Shown: positions 23,686 through 37,597, counted from the stretch's first letter. The stretch: DNA of 64,000 nucleotides from Nymphaea colorata (GCF_008831285.2 NC_045144.1:15611858-15675857), one strand, 5' to 3'. The notes: a model not told the origin generated them from the letters alone. Numbers and translations are program-made.

Positions 23686-24210
23686 AGTCTGAAGGAAACT
23701 CAGTTATAGATCAGAATATGTAGGATTTGGATGAAGAAAGCAGTTGTCTTGAGAAATTAATTCTGCCAAGAGGCAATCTCGAGTTCAAAGATTATTTTCC
23801 TTCCAATTGGTAGTACTCAGTCTGGGAGTTCAGCAGCAAAATCCTAGGCATCCATGGCCATTTTTGTAAAACAAAAAAACTTGAACAGCAAAAAGTCATG
23901 AAGATAACAAAATTTTTAATAAATATATTAAGCTGCCAAAGTTGCAGCCTTTCAGTAAAGAATTACATCGATCACTTGCCGGTAAATTCGCCTTCTGCAC
24001 TCAATCTCAGCCTCTTTGATACATGAGCGCCTGCTGTTGGTATTAATACACAAACTTTCCTTTACTTTCTCACTAATACAAAGAACATGTACTTGAAATT
24101 TAGAGAAAACGACACTTACAGCCGAAGGGTTCCCTCTCGCATCGAGACTCGAGACATCCTTCTCGTTTGCATGAAAGAATCGTTACGCAAAAAAAAAAAG
24201 GCAAACTGCA

Positions 24211-27200
24211 TCAGCTAGAACTTTTATGCAGTGCCACAAGTGATGCGTACAACCCATCTTTCATGCCAATGAGCACTTCATGTCTGCCCTTCTCTGCAAT
24301 CGCACCGTTCTGGACCACAGCAATCAAATCTGCACCTTGAATTGTTGAGAGACGATGTGCAATGACAATGGTAGATCTGTTCACCATAACTCTGTCCAGT
24401 GCATCCTGAACCACCCGTTCTGACTCTGCATCTAGAGCAGATGTGGCCTCATCAAGAAGAAGGATCTTTGGGTCCTTGATGATCGCCCTTGCGATGGCTA
24501 TCCTCTGCTTTTGTCCTCCAGATAACTGAACCCCGCGCTCGCCAACATTGGTATCATATCCTTCTGGCAGCCCTGAGATGAATTGATGTGCATTAGCTGC
24601 TTGTGCAGCAGCAATGATCTCCTTTTCAGTGACTGCCCCTTGCTTCCCGTATGCTATATTAGCGCGGATTGTGTCGTTAAACAATACAGGCTCCTGACTA
24701 ACTAACCCCATCTGCTGCCTCAACCATTTCAACTGAAACTTTTGAATTTCCACGCCGTCAAGCAATATGTGTCCTGAATCTGGATCGTAGAATCTCTCGA
24801 GCAGAGAGATAACTGTTGATTTCCCACTGCCACTCTCTCCTACTAGAGCAACAGTCTTTAAAAACAACTTCAAGTTAGGATATAATAGTGTGAGGTTACA
24901 AGCAGAGAAAATGCATGAGCACAGGTAAGGACATAAAGGATCAGATTGTGATAAATATATATTCAACCAGAGCATAGCTCCAACGTTGTTCATACCTTTC
25001 CTGAAGAAACAATAAGAGATAGGTCTCTGAATATCTGCACGTCTGGCCTAGTTGGGTATTTGAAACTGACATGTTGGAACTCTATATCGCCCTTCACACT
25101 AGGCAGCATGTCACCTGCTTCATTGCTTGGATCAATCTTTGATTTACGGTCAAGGATTGAAAAGATTGAGGCTGCAGCAGCCTTTGCTTTCGAAGAGTCT
25201 GGCGCTAAAGCACTTGTTTGTGAAACTCCAATTGCAGTCATTGTTAAAGCAAAGAAAACCTAAAAAAAAGTTGCAATGTCACTGTCTAGAAGAAGAAGGC
25301 ATAAATTAATGTGATGATGGCAACCATGTTGAATATTTCACGTACCCTAAATACTTTACCAAATGTTGTTTTTCCACTTTCTACAAGACGAGCACCGGCA
25401 TAAAAGCTCAGTGCATAGGAAGAAAAAAGAACAAAGAAAGAGAAACCAAATCCAAGACCACTAATGAGTCCTTGCCGAATTCCACTTTTCCTAGGCGCCT
25501 CACATTTTTTCTGGTAAAGATCCATCACCCGCTGTTCAGCACAAAAGGAAGCAACTGTTCGAATGCTACTGACAGCATCATTTGCTACTTGACTTGCTTC
25601 CTCATACATTGCCTACACACAACACAATACATCATCAGCAAATAAATTTCTGAGACACATAGCATAGAAGCATTTTAGTATCCTGAGTACAAAACCACTA
25701 AAACAAAAATGTAATTGTAAAATAAGAAACAAATAATCGATAATGTTATAACCGAGGACAACCTACCTTAGCATCTGCACTGAACCCTTTTAGAAACTTT
25801 ATCTGTGCAAAGCCTTGCAAACCAATCAAGGGAAGCAACGCCAAGATTATAAGTGACAGCTGCCAGTTGGCTACAAAAGCAATCACGACCCCGGAAATAA
25901 TAGTGGCAATGTTTTGTACTAACAAAGACAATGCATCACCAACAAGACTTCGCACTGTTGCAGCATCTGCTGACAATCTTGCCCCAATGGCCCCACTGAC
26001 AGAACAAAGAAGGAAAAAATTCATTTAAAGTTAAATAAAATTTTTTAAAATTTCACAAACAGATTTCTGGCAATCCACACACCTTGAGTTTTCAGCATCA
26101 TCGAACCAGCTGATTTCTTGGTGAATTACCCCCTCAAATGACATAGCCCGGATTCTTTTGATAAGTTGGGCACCAGCAACTCCAAAAAGATATGACTGTA
26201 TGGGTCCAACGAGAAAAGCAGTGACTCCTAGAACCAAATACATTAGAGCCCAGAAGTTTGCGTCCTTCCGAAGCTGGTGAGGTGGTTTAAAGAATGTCTT
26301 TATGATGCTTGAGATCAAGATACCAAACACTGGAAATATAACACCATTGATTGCTGCAGCAATGCAACCTAAGAATAAAACAGGAAGCTCTGGTTTATTC
26401 ATGTATGCCAGACGACGAACTGAGACCTTCTTGTCAGCCTTTGCAGAGGTATAATCACCATCTTCGACATCGTTGAGACTGAGGCCACTGTCATGAATGC
26501 CACTTATGCCAGGCAGGCCAAAGGATACTGAGAAAGAGTGTCTACTGCTCCGCCCAAGGGAAGAAGATCGTCCACTAATGGATCGGTTGAGCGAATATCG
26601 TTGACTACCAGATCTACTGGAAATCTTGTTAGACTCCAAATTCAATTCTGCATCAGGTTCAGTCATTCCCACTTGTTCACCCTGATTTATTTCTTGTAAA
26701 CGAATAAGCTGAGAGTATGGCCCTTCTGGATCTCTGATTAGCTCCACATGGGATCCTGTTTAGATGAAAGCAATTCAAAAGTTAGAAACCTTGAGTAACT
26801 CTTTGTCCAGGTTCATTTAATGTTACTAAATGCTTCATTCATGCCTTGCTCAACAATTTTGCCACGGTGCACAACAGCTATGAGATCAGCATTTCTTATG
26901 GTGCTCAAGCGATGGGCAATAACAATTGTGGTCCTCCCCACCATGATTCTGGTTAGAGCATCTTGCACTATACGTTCAGACTCTGCATCCAATGCACTTG
27001 TTGCTTCATCAAGTAAAAGAATCCGTGGATTCTTTAAGATTGCTCTAGCAATAGCTATTCTCTGCTTTTGTCCACCAGATAGTTGTGTACCATGTTCACC
27101 AACCATCGTGTCAAGGCCCTGCAAAATGGATAAGTTAATAGTCAATGACAAAAATTGAGATCATAGTATTTCCTAGAAAAAGGATATTAGATTAACAAAA

Positions 27201-30200
27201 TGCATCACCTGTGGCATCTTGTCTATGAATTTTGCAGCATTTGCAAGCTCAACAGCTGTCTTGATTTCCTCAAGTGTTGCACCAGCTTTTCCATATGCAA
27301 TATTTTCCTTTATAGATGTTGTAAATAAAACAGGCTCCTGACTAACAAGCCCAATTTTTTCTCTAATCCAACCAAGCTGAAGTTTCTTCAAGTTAACTCC
27401 ATCTATGAGCACTTCACCAGCTTGTGGATCGTAGAATCTCTCAACTAGACTAACAACTGTCGACTTTCCACTACCGCTTTCCCCAACTAGAGCTACAGTT
27501 GTGCCACAAGGCACATGCAGTGAAAAGTCAGAAAAGATTACGACTTCAGGCCTAGCTGGATAACTGAAATGTACATCTTTCAGTTCAATATCTCCTTTTA
27601 GGTCTTCTAGTACAATCCCACTCTTGTCATACGCATCTATCTCAGGTTTCCTATCAATTGTCTCAAACATCTTGTAAGCTGCTGCTCTTCCAGCTGCAAA
27701 TGCACTCACAGATGGTGAAGCCTGACCAAGGGACCTGTTTTAGGAAACCAAATGTACACCATTAATAAAGGAAAACATACTTTATAAAATAATTCCTATT
27801 GATATCAATGTGCTATGTAAAAACTACTTACATTCCTCCGGTCATAACAGCAATCATTACAGTGATCACCTGTCCACCTGTGTATCCTTTGTCAACTATG
27901 AGCTTTGAACCATACCACAAAGCCAATGCATAACTGGCAAAAATGATTAAGAACACTGCTCCAATTCCTACGCCTGCAGCTAGTCCTTGTTTAACAGTAG
28001 CTAGATATGCAGCTTTTAGTGCCCTATTATATTTTGTTATAGCTTCCTTTTCTCCAGTAAATGATGCAACCTGTGTATGTTGGATAGCCAAATTAATTTC
28101 CATTGGCTACTAGAAAGTTGGTTTTGGGGAAAATAAACCCAAACTAACAGTAGGAAAGATAAATGGTAAATATGTAACTGAAAATTCTTCTAAAAGCAAT
28201 TTCAAGGATAATCAGAAGATTCAGAACTCCAATCTGTGATTCATGGAGAGACCCATTTTAACCTGCTGATTGAGAAAGAACAAAAGGCATGCAACTTCAT
28301 AATGTGTATGGATAGAGAGGAAACTGCATACCGTTCTAATCGATCCAACTGTTTGTTCAACTACAATGCCAGCTTCAGCATAAGCAGCTTGCCCACGGGT
28401 TGAAAGCCTAGATATAGTTATGGACATCGCACCCCCAGCAATGACTATTAGAGGAATTGATGCTAACATAACAAGAGTAAGGAGCCATCCTTTGCTAAAT
28501 GCGATAACAAAGCCACCAAAGAATGTTGACACAAGCTGTACGAACTTTCCAACCTAATCAATACCAAGTTATAGCTTTAGTAGAATGTAATGAGGGACCA
28601 ATTACAGGATTTCTTGCAAGAGTTTACATTTACATTTCATAAACTTCAGAATGTCAAGAATAGAAGACAAACAATGTTTTGATCATGAGTTCATCGACTT
28701 GAAGTCTTAAACCAGTTGGTTATCATTATTGAAAAAACAACTTTAGTTTTTAAAATATCAGAAGTAACAAAGGATAGCAATCACAATCATAAAATCCAGA
28801 CCAAACCTCAACCTCACATTTAACAATTTGAAGGAGTCCTGAAGTCTTTACTTTTTTCTCATTCAATTTTTTCCTTGTGCTTAAACAACACAAAATAAAA
28901 GAAACAGCAAGAACATATAAACTAACTTTCCCTTTCCTTTTTCTTATTGGGCAGGCTGGGTTAGGCAGATCCCTACCAGATTTATGCAGACAGGTGTGCT
29001 TCCTGGATATTGTAATTTTGACCACCTTCAGTTAAAGGACTCAACAAACCTCCCAGCCGGGTGAACAGAATTTTTTTGTTGCCAAATAAATCCACAATCT
29101 TGAAACCAATAAAGACAGCACAAAAGAATGATGAACAATGTCAAGCATAAATACCATGACAGCACAAACTGCTTTAAAAGCCTGCCTTTTTTTATCCTTT
29201 TTGCCATTCTGATCACATTTGTCTAAGTACTAGTTTCATAAGCTTAGTTAGTTGTTGAACTAAATCCAATACTGCATGTCCATTACCAGATTGTTCATGA
29301 CATGTCATGACTAATAAAATTTGTTCACCAGTCATAGTTCTCTATATGAAGAAATAGAACAGCTAGTTTCCTGAAGTCGTTTAGAGAATTTTATAAATCA
29401 AGGAGAAGAAATGAAGAAACCAGCAATAGCAATCTCTTTCATATCACTCTATAATAAAAAGGATTATTCCCAAAGGTGAGTACATTTTCATATGGCCGAC
29501 ACATTTTTGGGCATCTCTGGCTTCAGAACATAACAAAGATACAGAAGTTCACCATCAAGTTCAGTTTAAAAAGGAAATGTATAGCTGACAAACTCTCGAT
29601 GCATTTTTCAATGTAGTACCATCAAGGCATCAACCATGCAGAGAATAAATCAGCAAAGTCACCCACAGTGTTATTCTTGAAAAGGCATTGCAAATCATTA
29701 TTTTAAACCGAAGATATGGAAAGCAACTAACCTTCTCCCCCATTGCATCCTGGATGAGGATGGTATCACCTGCCATTCTGCCAATAACTTCTCCTGTGTT
29801 CGTCTCCAGATCAAAAAATGCAACGTCCTGTCTAAGAATGTTACTGAGATACAAACCCCTGATACGAGCAGCCTGCCTTTCTCCAGTAGTCATCCAACAC
29901 GTGACCTCTGTGAATTACAGCAAAAAGATGAAAAAGAAAAAAAAGAAGGAAAAGTACAGCGACTAAATGTAGATACAGATTTGATCAAACAGAGGATTTA
30001 TATAGATGAAGGAGATCTATGACCATGAAACTGAACGGATTACTGCACCAATGAAACATAAGAAAGGAATTTCACTCACGTAGAAATGATACTACTGCGG
30101 CTCCAACAGCCAAATACACAAACTTAAGTGCCACCTGAAAAAAAGAAAAGAAAAGGAGGCAGCACCGATGAATATCCCCGAAACTGAAAAAACAGCTAAA

Positions 30201-30965
30201 ATAAAAAATGTAACCAACAGAAGAATGAAAAATCAAACTGAAAAAGTAAAAGTATTCTCCTTCGTGCAAAATCTAAATAACCATGACATCCATGTAAGCA
30301 CCCAAAGTGACAACAAGAACAAATGGAAAAACCACCACCATATCAGACAACAGGAAACAGTGCCAACCATTGCTCTCATAGCATCAAATTTAGTAGGAAA
30401 AAAAAAATCAAAGCATGATTAGTTAGTGCAATTCTTTATTTTGTGTAACGACAGCCACCAACTGTGAAGGGTGGCAGCTATAGAGTCCTGGCCTCCATCC
30501 CTTCCTCTTGGCCAAGCCATGCCCTTCCGGCGGTACCTTTGTGATCACCGGGTTCGTAGCGTTGTTGCATGAGACACACCCAGCGATGCCAACTCTTTGA
30601 TGCCTTGGAGCAGATCAATATAGCCACTATGAACAAAAACTGCAGAAACTTTCGGCAAAAAATTACAGTAGCGGACGGATTACACAATTTACCTTGGAGA
30701 CCTCATGAACCACAGTTGCTTGGTGTGATTGGCCAAATGAATCGATGAGCTCCCCGAACAGAAGGGTCATAAGGGGCATGGCCAGCCCGTTGCCAATTGC
30801 AGAGATTGTTCCCACCGTCATCAGAAAAACGTCCAACGGGTCTGCGAAGGCAAACAGTTTGTGGAAGGGGACAGAGGCAACTTTCCCGTTGCCTCCTTCA
30901 CTTTCCTTCTTCTCTGTATCATCCCCTCTCTGTGGATCACCACCACCACTATCTTTCTTCGTCAT
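24211..30965 (-). CDS. ABCB (MDR/P-glycoprotein) full transporter, ABCB4/11/21-like (12 exons, 1280 aa)
   Basis: Minus-strand exons are 30693-30965, 30080-30134, 29732-29907, 28332-28553, 27832-28070, 27209-27734, 26845-27118, 26083-26755, 25767-25995, 25346-25612, 24996-25259 and 24211-24855 (3843 nt in frame). The order is TMD1-NBD1-linker-TMD2-NBD2. Walker [10 protein letters not shown] lies near residues 405 and 1072, Q-loop VSQEPVLF follows each, signature [14 protein letters not shown] lies near 510 and 1177, Walker [13 protein letters not shown] is present in both, and [10 protein letters not shown] supplies the H-loop in both. All ATP-site residues look intact. The Ser/Arg-rich linker (about 610-690) is a likely regulatory region. 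The sequence resembles the ABCB4/ABCB11/ABCB21 clade, whose Arabidopsis members move auxin across the plasma membrane; substrate here is inference. Intron 7 appears to use a GC donor. Decayed relatives lie at 43.5-46.4 and 60.7-61.0 kb. Confidence 0.93.
28554..29731 (-). other. Intron 3 of the ABCB gene
   Basis: At 1.18 kb this is the longest coding-region intron of the gene. The donor follows the GEK codons (29732) and the acceptor precedes the VGKFVQL codons (28553). Open frames inside show no family resemblance. Confidence 0.75.
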
Positions 30966-32480
30966 TCTTTTTCACCTTCTTAGGAGCCTAACAGATCAGT
31001 TTGCCTCAGTATCCCAAGCAACAGATTCTTGGGCTAGTATTAGTGCCTGCAATCTACGAAGAGAGATTAAAATCGAGACGAAGAGTTATTAAAACACAGC
31101 AAACAAGAAAATCACGTTTCATCAACTAATAAAGTTTACGTGAAACCATGAAAAAGATTTTGTTATAATCGCAAAAAGAACGGAAAAAGAAATTACAAAA
31201 TCAACTTCGCTTGTCGAGCATCGAGTTGGAGAGTTTCATGAGATCATGAGCGCAGAGAAAGAAAAAGAAGGCAAAGATCAAGTGCGAAGAAAGTTTTCAC
31301 GTTCATCCTTTTTAAAAGGAAAGCAATAAATTTTAGAACCCGGGTGGTGATGAAATTGGTTGTAAGGACTACCTGGCAATTTCTGAAACCAACTACTAAC
31401 AAAAAGCGACATCTCACCGTCGAAACCAATAAAAAGAAATTCCTAAGATCACTAAAAATGGAAAAAAAAACTTTCACGATAAATTTAAGCACTGGGCCTG
31501 CAAGCATCAAATTTTAACAACTCCAGGAGATTCAGCAGACAGACAAAAGAGAAAGAGAAAAAAAAAAAACAAGAAGAAGATCAAGCAGAAGAGATTTCCG
31601 GTATCTGGTTTTTCAGACTTCAAAAGGAAAAAGAAAACTGTACGTCTTTGTTTACGTGGATTATCCAACGATTCGGTGCCAAAACAATCAGGAAATTTGA
31701 AAGCGAAAAAAGAATCAAAAGAACCGTAAAATGATGAGGTTGAGAATTTAGAAGCGAGTTGCGGAGCCAAAAAGGCAATGTACTCTGTACCTTCGGCAAT
31801 GTCAACTTTATTGTCGCAGGAAGATTCGAAATGCCTTTTCCTTCACAAATGGCTACAGCTTATGTCGAGAGAGAGAGAGAGAGAGAGAGGATGAGAGAAC
31901 CACTCACCAATAAAAGAAACAAAAGCACTGATAACAAAACGAATGCCCCTTTCGTTTCTTTTCCATTATTTTCCTTTCCATCTATTAAACATAGCCCAAC
32001 AAATAACAGACAGACACACAGAGGGACAGAGAAAAAAAAAGAAAGGAATAAAATTCTTGAAACCACCAGACTAAAATGTTGAAAACAAGAAGGAAACAAA
32101 AAAATAATCAAACTAACGAGAGAGAGAACGGATCATGAAAACAGAACAGTTGTAAACACCATTACAATTCTGTTTCTTCAAGAGTAAAAAAAAAAGATAA
32201 AAGCTAGCAATTCCGTAAACCAACGTGGTTTCATTCCCCAGAAAAACCACCAACCACGACCAATATGTCAAACCAGAACCGAAAAATCACCAAAAAGAAA
32301 GAAAAAGGAAAACGCAGCAAAAGCCGCAGTTTCTTCAAAAAAAATCTACCTCTAATGTCAAGCGAGAGCTTTCACACACCAACTTTCCTTGCCTTCTACT
32401 GTCGACCTCAGAGAGCTCAAAAGCCTCCTGAGACTCGAGAATGCATTCAACCTCTGAACCTTCTATATATGGTGATCTCC
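30966..32480 (-). promoter_or_regulatory. ABCB 5' leader, possible leader intron and promoter
   Basis: Upstream of the ATG on the minus strand, an acceptor-like GATTGCAG precedes 31046 and a donor-like GGTGAGTG lies at about 31908, suggesting a leader intron of about 0.86 kb. A TATATAGA box candidate at 32463-32470 would place transcription start near 32435. A GA run at 31867-31889 reads CT on the coding strand, common in plant leaders. All of this is inference from signals; open frames here are probably chance. Confidence 0.35.
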
Positions 32481-32599
32481 CCTTCTTTCTGCTCTCTCTC
32501 TCTCTACATCGGCACGTCTGGTTGCTTGCGCATTGGCACGCAGAGAAGAGAGAATACACGCATGGGCAGCTTGGCCCCGCCGGCCCCACCGGCTGACGC

Positions 32600-34050
32600 C
32601 ATTAAATTCTCATGGAGCTTGGGGACTACGGTTAAAGCTTGCTGGCCAAGGCTTTGACCTTTGGCCTTCTAGAGGATGACGTGCTGGCTACGGATCGGGT
32701 TAAATGCTAAGAGAAGGAAGACCCCCATGAAGTTCGAGGCTGTTTCGCAATAATAATACATTGTTCCATTAATTTTACCTTAAAAATAAACTGTACATTG
32801 ATACTGTTTAGAGGTAAATTGGTAAGACAATAACAATATATTACTATTGTCAAACAGCTCTAGACCATCTGAAAGACTCCTTCTTCCTTTCTTGCAATCA
32901 GAATTTAGAGTTGTTTAAAAACTTAAATAAAAACTTGTGGTACATCTATCAATTAAAGTGTCGCATTACTATTATTTATAGTATGTTACTGTAATTAAAA
33001 TAAAATTATGGTACAACTATCAATTAAAGTATCGCATTGCTATTATTTATAGTATGTTAATGTAATCAAAATGAAAGTGATGATCGGGCTTTCAACAACC
33101 ACCAACTTGATTAACTACGCTATGCCTCTAAAACCATTTGATAGATTTTTGTTTTTAAATTCAAATTCAGATTAGGTTAGCATGTGATGCCACAAAAGTG
33201 CATAATTGCTAAGATCTTGTTTGTTTGTGTCTCATATTTTATTCCATTTATATGCGTGGCGTGAGAATAATGGAAATAAGTAATCAAACGTACCGACACT
33301 GTTACAAAATATGACAAGGTTTGATGATATTTAAAAACGAAAAGCTTGCAAAAAAGGTGCTTACATCAACTAATAAAAAATCCATTGTTCTTCAAGGAAC
33401 GAATAAACTATTAACTTTTGAACGATAATAAATGAGCGCTCAACTTTTGAGATAAATTCTTCAAAAGTCACTTATTGATAAAAGCAATTATGTTTTATGT
33501 AAAATGATAAAAATAATGTCCATAGAGTTATGGCTGGAAAAGGATAACTTGGTCTGAAAATTGGGCATTTTTGTTAATTAATATAAAAAGTCAGTGTTTT
33601 CCTTCGATACGTGGCTTTCAGGAAAGTTGAATGTTAAGTTTCAAAAGGTGAGCAGTCGAGAGATGAGCATCAGTTTGTTATTTTCCTAGACTTTTGAGTG
33701 TTTTTCTGTAATTTTTTTCTGTTAAAGAGAGTTATAAGTTCGACTTCGTTGCGATTTTAGAGCGTGACGAATGGGAAGAAATTGAGAGGGCAAAATGGTC
33801 ATTATCCGTATTGCTGAATAGTTGTTGCTTTCTTGACTTCGTCCGAGTATTCAAATTTCTCACATATTGCAAAAACTTCAACATTTGTTTAAGGAACCAT
33901 AAATCGACATTAATCCTCCAGTAACAATTTTTTTCTTAGCAACAAATTATTATATTTAAACTTTTATATATCTACACTTAATATCTCGTGTAAAGAAAAA
34001 AAATATAAATAATGTGAATCTACTTAATACCCTCACAGTTTCTTTTCTTT
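32600..34050. other. Intergenic, AT-rich, nothing recognised
   Basis: Contains a short near-duplication (about 32935-33000 and 33003-33065, sharing GTACAACTATCAATTAAAG-like words and TTATTTATAGTATGTTA). No gene was recognised. Confidence 0.4.
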
Positions 34051-34055
34051 ATTCT

Positions 34056-34059
<4 letters not shown>

Positions 34060-34086
<27 letters not shown>
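34060..34086. repeat. (TA)n microsatellite
   Basis: A TA run of about 26 bp. Confidence 0.9.
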
Positions 34087-34469
34087 CCACAAAAAAAAAA
34101 CTTACACACTTGACACACATGTTTATAATAGGTTATGTGATCCGTGAATTGGTCTGTCCTAACCGGACAAAGAGTAGGTTGGTGACAAGTGCTTATTAAA
34201 CCTGCATCAAGCCATCAGAATCCTCTGGCTTGCCCATTTGAATTCCTTACATAATCCAATTCCAAACATGCCATATTTTGTTTTTTAAATATATTTTTCT
34301 GTTTCTTATTTTTTTCTTTTTGAATTTGATTTGAAAAACGTTTTTAACTACATATGATTGAAAGAAATCAGTTCACCATTGTATTCAAAACTAATTAATT
34401 GAGAAACCAATTTTAAATGCATTATTTATGTAAAAGAACTCTTTTTCTTTTTAATTTGAGGAGTCAAAA

Positions 34470-34570
34470 AAGGATGCAACAGTGCATTCGGCAGCAAGAG
34501 GTTTGAAGTTCAAATCCTATGGTTAATGCACCCTCTTCCCGCGCGCGCCCGCACACCCACACGCACACAA
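34470..34570 (+). mobile_element. Possible tRNA-derived SINE head
   Basis: GTGCATTCGGCAGCAAGAGG followed by a B-box-like AAGTTCAAATCC and GGTTAATGCACCCTCT has the layout of a Pol III promoter head in plant SINEs. A GC-rich, CA-rich tail follows. No 3' end or target-site duplication was confirmed. Confidence 0.3.
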
Positions 34571-34894
34571 ATCTCACAAGAAAGTCAAAGAGCCAGGTCG
34601 ATTTTGAAAACGCGACCACGCGGGCCCCACAATATCTTGCCGTCCCATGCTCTGTTGCTTCAGCCGTATCATACAAAGACAGAAACGACGATGGCTCTGA
34701 TTTGCACACGGTGTTGCTTGTCATAAAAAAAAATAAAAAATTTAAGCAGAGAGAGAAAGTCAACGCCTGAGAACAAGCAGTTCACGAGACGGTCATGTAA
34801 AATCCGACGGTTTTAGTTTTTCGTTTTTTTTTTTAATCACCCCATGAAAAGAAAGGGATATATATAGAAAAAAAGAATAATAAGAGAGTCAGGG

Positions 34895-35010
34895 TCGGAG
34901 AGAAAGATGGAGCGGCACAGTCACCCAACCGCAGACGAGCATCGGTGCTTCAACCGAATGGCAAACTGGATATTCCCTTGCACAAAACCAGCCACAGAAT
35001 CTGACGAAGA
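34895..35010. repeat. Dispersed repeat related to 9400-9615
   Basis: Shares GGCACAGTCACCCAACCGCA, then CAACCGAATGGCAAA, then TTGCACAAAACCAGCCACA with the copy near 9.5 kb, in the same order and orientation. No coding content. Confidence 0.5.
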
Positions 35011-36430
35011 GAAAGTACTGTTGTTACGCTCCTCCCAAATGCGCCACTAAGCTTAAATGAGCCACGGCCTCCAGACATGACCCTAGGAAGCAGACAGCTG
35101 GAGGGAATAACAAAAAAGAAAAAGAAGACGAATGGATGGTGAGTTTAGAAAACTACCAACAAGAAAAAGCCAAGTAAAAGCAAGGACAAAGAGAGAGAGA
35201 ACGAGATAAAGAAAGAAGAAAAAAAAAGAAAAAAGAAAAAAGTATGGAACAAAATCAGCTCCATTTGATCTCATAATAATATACTTTAATATCAAGATCA
35301 ATAAGAATTGAAAACATGACTATAACACACCACTCAACCCAACCAATTGCACTACCCATCACTTCTTGGTGAGAAAGATAGAAAAAAAGTGGGTAAAAAC
35401 AAAACATGTAGGTCAGAAATAAAAACCAAACTTTTTAGTTTTGATTTTTAAAATGTTTTTTTTTCTTTTTTGCAATGTAACTTTGTAGATATGATCTTAA
35501 AAATGAGTTGATGCAAAACATGTACTAAGTTGATCATTTGTTACATTTTAATGGTATCTTTATAATAAGAAAAAAGAAACTTCAACATTTTTCATTAAAA
35601 CAACTTGAAGTGAAGCATGTTTTATATCAAAATAGTCTTTATAAATATATTAAGATGTTTACATTCTATTTAAAATAGCTTTTGAACAAAAAAATAATAT
35701 GCACGACACTTGAATGTTTTTTGGGCCCTCCTTACAGGAGTGGGAGGCCATTGCCCCCCTCCCTCCCCCCCCTCATGAGAGGTATCCGGTACCTGTCGAG
35801 CATCCGAGCCCATTGCCCAGGCTTAAACCGGACATCAGACTTTGAAGAGCTAAACTATTAATCGATCTTAGTCTATCAAGGTTTCGTGGTCATATAAAAA
35901 AAGAGAAGAGAAAAAAAAAAACCTATGATTCATGAAACAAAAAATTAAGAAAATCGATGCCAAATTAAAAGGAAAATGGTAGCTAAGGAGGGAAAATTTT
36001 CCTCTCATAACCTTGAGAGTGACACCCTCAAAAGAACATACTATTTTGAAAAAAAAAAAAAAGTCTTTTTCAGCAAAATGTGTATATGCAATACATCCAA
36101 AACAATTTTCTTCTGAACAACGCGGGGTGGGTGGGATGAGGACTTCCCTGGCCCGATTTCTTGGAAGTTTTCGTTTCCTTCCCTTCCCTTGCACGCCAAG
36201 ATAGTCTCTTGCTTTTGAGCGAGGCCAGGACACGCACATTGGCTTTCAACTCCTCCATTGTTTGCTAGTCAAGATTCTTAATACGAAGAAGTCAACTTAG
36301 TTAGGTGATTGGGTTCTGATGATGTCTCATGTGTGACAGCATGTATATTTTTCCACTAAAAGTACAAACACAAGCTTTATTTGGTTCCTAGTAAGCACTT
36401 TAGTATTTCAATTGACGTCAAATGAGCTTA
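35011..36430. other. Intergenic, nothing recognised
   Basis: AT-rich with A/G-rich runs. A C-rich block near 35750-35775 and the open frames at 35868-36258 match nothing known to me. Confidence 0.35.
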
Positions 36431-36561
36431 TCTGCCTCAAGAAGCACGAGTCCAGTCAATCCCCGTGGTTGCTTTGCCGTTTGAGTTTGCTCCTTCTGGA
36501 GTTGAAGTGGTCGTAAGCATGATACCCGAGTTAAAGGATGCACTGTATGTCCATTCAAACC
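36428..36561 (-). pseudogene. Possible isolated terminal exon or gene remnant
   Basis: On the minus strand a convincing acceptor (TTGGTTTGCTTCAG) precedes 36561. About 120 bp of less AT-rich sequence follows, open in two frames: one ending near 36440 and one ending near 36428. Neither translation matches a family I can name. No upstream exon was found, so it may be a relic or chance. Confidence 0.2.
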
Positions 36562-36569
36562 CTGAAGCA

Positions 36570-37590
36570 AACCAAAATCTTGAAAACATAAAAGTATAGT
36601 ATGCCGAAAGCAGTTTTCTCTTAAATAAACATTAAAAATAAAAGAGTGAGTATGTTTGAATGCAAGAGTTACTTTTTGTCACACAAAAAAGATAAAGGCT
36701 TCAAATATTTGACCATAGTAAGCACATGCGCATTTTAAATTTGGACAGGTTTATCTAATTCTAGGGCAAGTTTAAATGTGAGAATTATTTTTCATAATGC
36801 GAAAAGTTAGACTTCAAATATTTGATCGTTTCAATTGTGTGACATCTTGAGAGAGAGAAAAATAAAATATTACCTAACCGTGCGAAAAGTTTTCCTTGAA
36901 AAAAATTTTAATCAATAAATATTTCAAATATTAATTATAAGTCCAAGTTATTTGGATATACTTAACCGTGTATTAATATTATTGCATATAATTAGGAAGA
37001 TAAAATAAATTAATGAAATGAAACTTGTTTTATAATAGTTATTTTGGTCGTTTTGTCATACGAACTAAATTTTATAATAGCTTTAGGTTAATGGGAAAGC
37101 GGTTGCTGTACTTAGTTATTAATTATATGAGACTTGGGGTGTCACGGGCCGGCTTTACAATGGGGTGTCGTTTTAACAATATACAAAGCTCAGCTGTGCT
37201 TTCATTATTACCAAAATTTTAACCGTGTTTTTTAATTTTTTTAAATCTGCTTTAATTATCGAGCTCCTACTTCGTTTGTGGCTTTGCTGATTTATTTTTG
37301 AAATATACTTACAAGAAAATACAAAACTTTTCCCTATGTACAAAATATCAACTAAGAAAATCTAAATTAAATTGCTTCTTCAACTTGTAGGCACAGAAAA
37401 AAGGTTATATGTTAGGCCTTTAACATGTGAATATGTAAAAAAAATTTACGGTAATTTTAGAAAATTTTACTTGTTTTATATAAAAAAATTTTAAAAATGA
37501 TATTTCGGTTCATGTTCAAATTTAAAAATTTTAATTTGGTCTCTCTCATGATAAATTTCTGCCTCTAAAAATGAAAAAAAATGTTTTTGA
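36570..37590. other. Intergenic, AT-rich, nothing recognised
   Basis: No coding region or defined repeat seen. Confidence 0.4.
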
Positions 37591-37597
37591 TAGTTAG

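Noticed and set aside
36070-36258. Small open frames on both strands near 36.0-36.25 kb
   Set aside because: Short, overlapping, lysine/phenylalanine-biased by homopolymer runs, and unlike any known family.
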